This document shows positions 32,970-33,001 of a stretch of 33,001 nucleotides of DNA, one piece after another (positions within the stretch are counted from its first letter, which is position 1; each line of letters opens with the position of its first letter). The notes under the pieces are model-generated. The model did not search any database. It saw only the letters and a list, made by a program, of their open reading frames with translations, and was not told the DNA's origin. This DNA comes from Elusimicrobiota bacterium (GTDB lineage Bacteria; Elusimicrobiota; Elusimicrobia; Elusimicrobiales; UBA9959), in NCBI GenBank assembly GCA_012517285.1, contig JAAYVG010000041.1, positions 1-33,001 of the forward strand, in the 5' to 3' direction. The translations under genes and the position numbers were made by a program.

Positions 32970-33001
32970 ACGGTTAGTCTATAAAATTGTGGGCAAAGTC
33001 A

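Overview
The window is AT-rich DNA around a bacterial chromosomal replication origin. The order dnaA - dnaN - dciA-like - gyrB - gyrA runs rightward from an origin region at about 21.68-21.95 kb. Most genes to the left of it point left, as expected for two diverging replichores. The organism looks diderm (a TolC-type outer-membrane channel, an MltA murein transglycosylase, a lipoprotein, an exported CsgG-type protein). It is probably anaerobic: rubrerythrin, a Tpx peroxidase, two-iron desulfoferrodoxin and rubredoxin lie together behind an Rrf2 regulator. The sequence does not let me name the phylum. The short palindromic intergenic repeats resemble those of uncultivated candidate lineages, but that is an impression.

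Layout. 0-0.65 kb: end of a clostripain-like protease gene, a terminator, tRNA-Val and a MITE-like insertion with target duplication. 0.7-4.8 kb: leftward operon for a tripartite exporter (TolC-like, adaptor, ABC ATPase, MacB-type permease). 4.8-8.8 kb: rlmN, a small lipoprotein, an MltA transglycosylase and a papain-like exported protease. 8.8-12.5 kb: coaD, then Rrf2 - TIGR02757 protein - rbr - tpx - dfx - rubredoxin. 12.6-16 kb: leftward operon of prepilin peptidase, glutamine synthetase, ZIP transporter and exported rhodanese. 16-16.7 kb: a gene-poor segment with a 24-bp palindrome, 35-bp tandem repeats, tRNA-Ser and tRNA-Tyr. 16.7-21.7 kb: ychF, a GNAT acetyltransferase, a Lys-rich exported protein, a release-factor-domain/FolD fusion and a NERD-helicase. 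21.7-29.9 kb: origin and replication/gyrase genes. 30-30.6 kb: MarC-family membrane protein. 30.7-32.6 kb: a WG-repeat ORF and a CsgG-like ORF in the same frame, separated only by a stop codon. 32.6-33.0 kb: a cluster of near-perfect hairpin repeats.

Most unusual observations: (1) one open frame joining a GGQ release-factor domain to a whole FolD with altered active-site motifs; (2) several genes with no Shine-Dalgarno whose TANNNT -10 box ends exactly 6 nt before the start codon, pointing to leaderless transcription; (3) the CsgG/WG pair divided by one in-frame TAA; (4) several families of structured intergenic repeats; (5) a DnaA with a degenerate P-loop; (6) a perfect palindrome over the -10 box of the Rrf2 gene.
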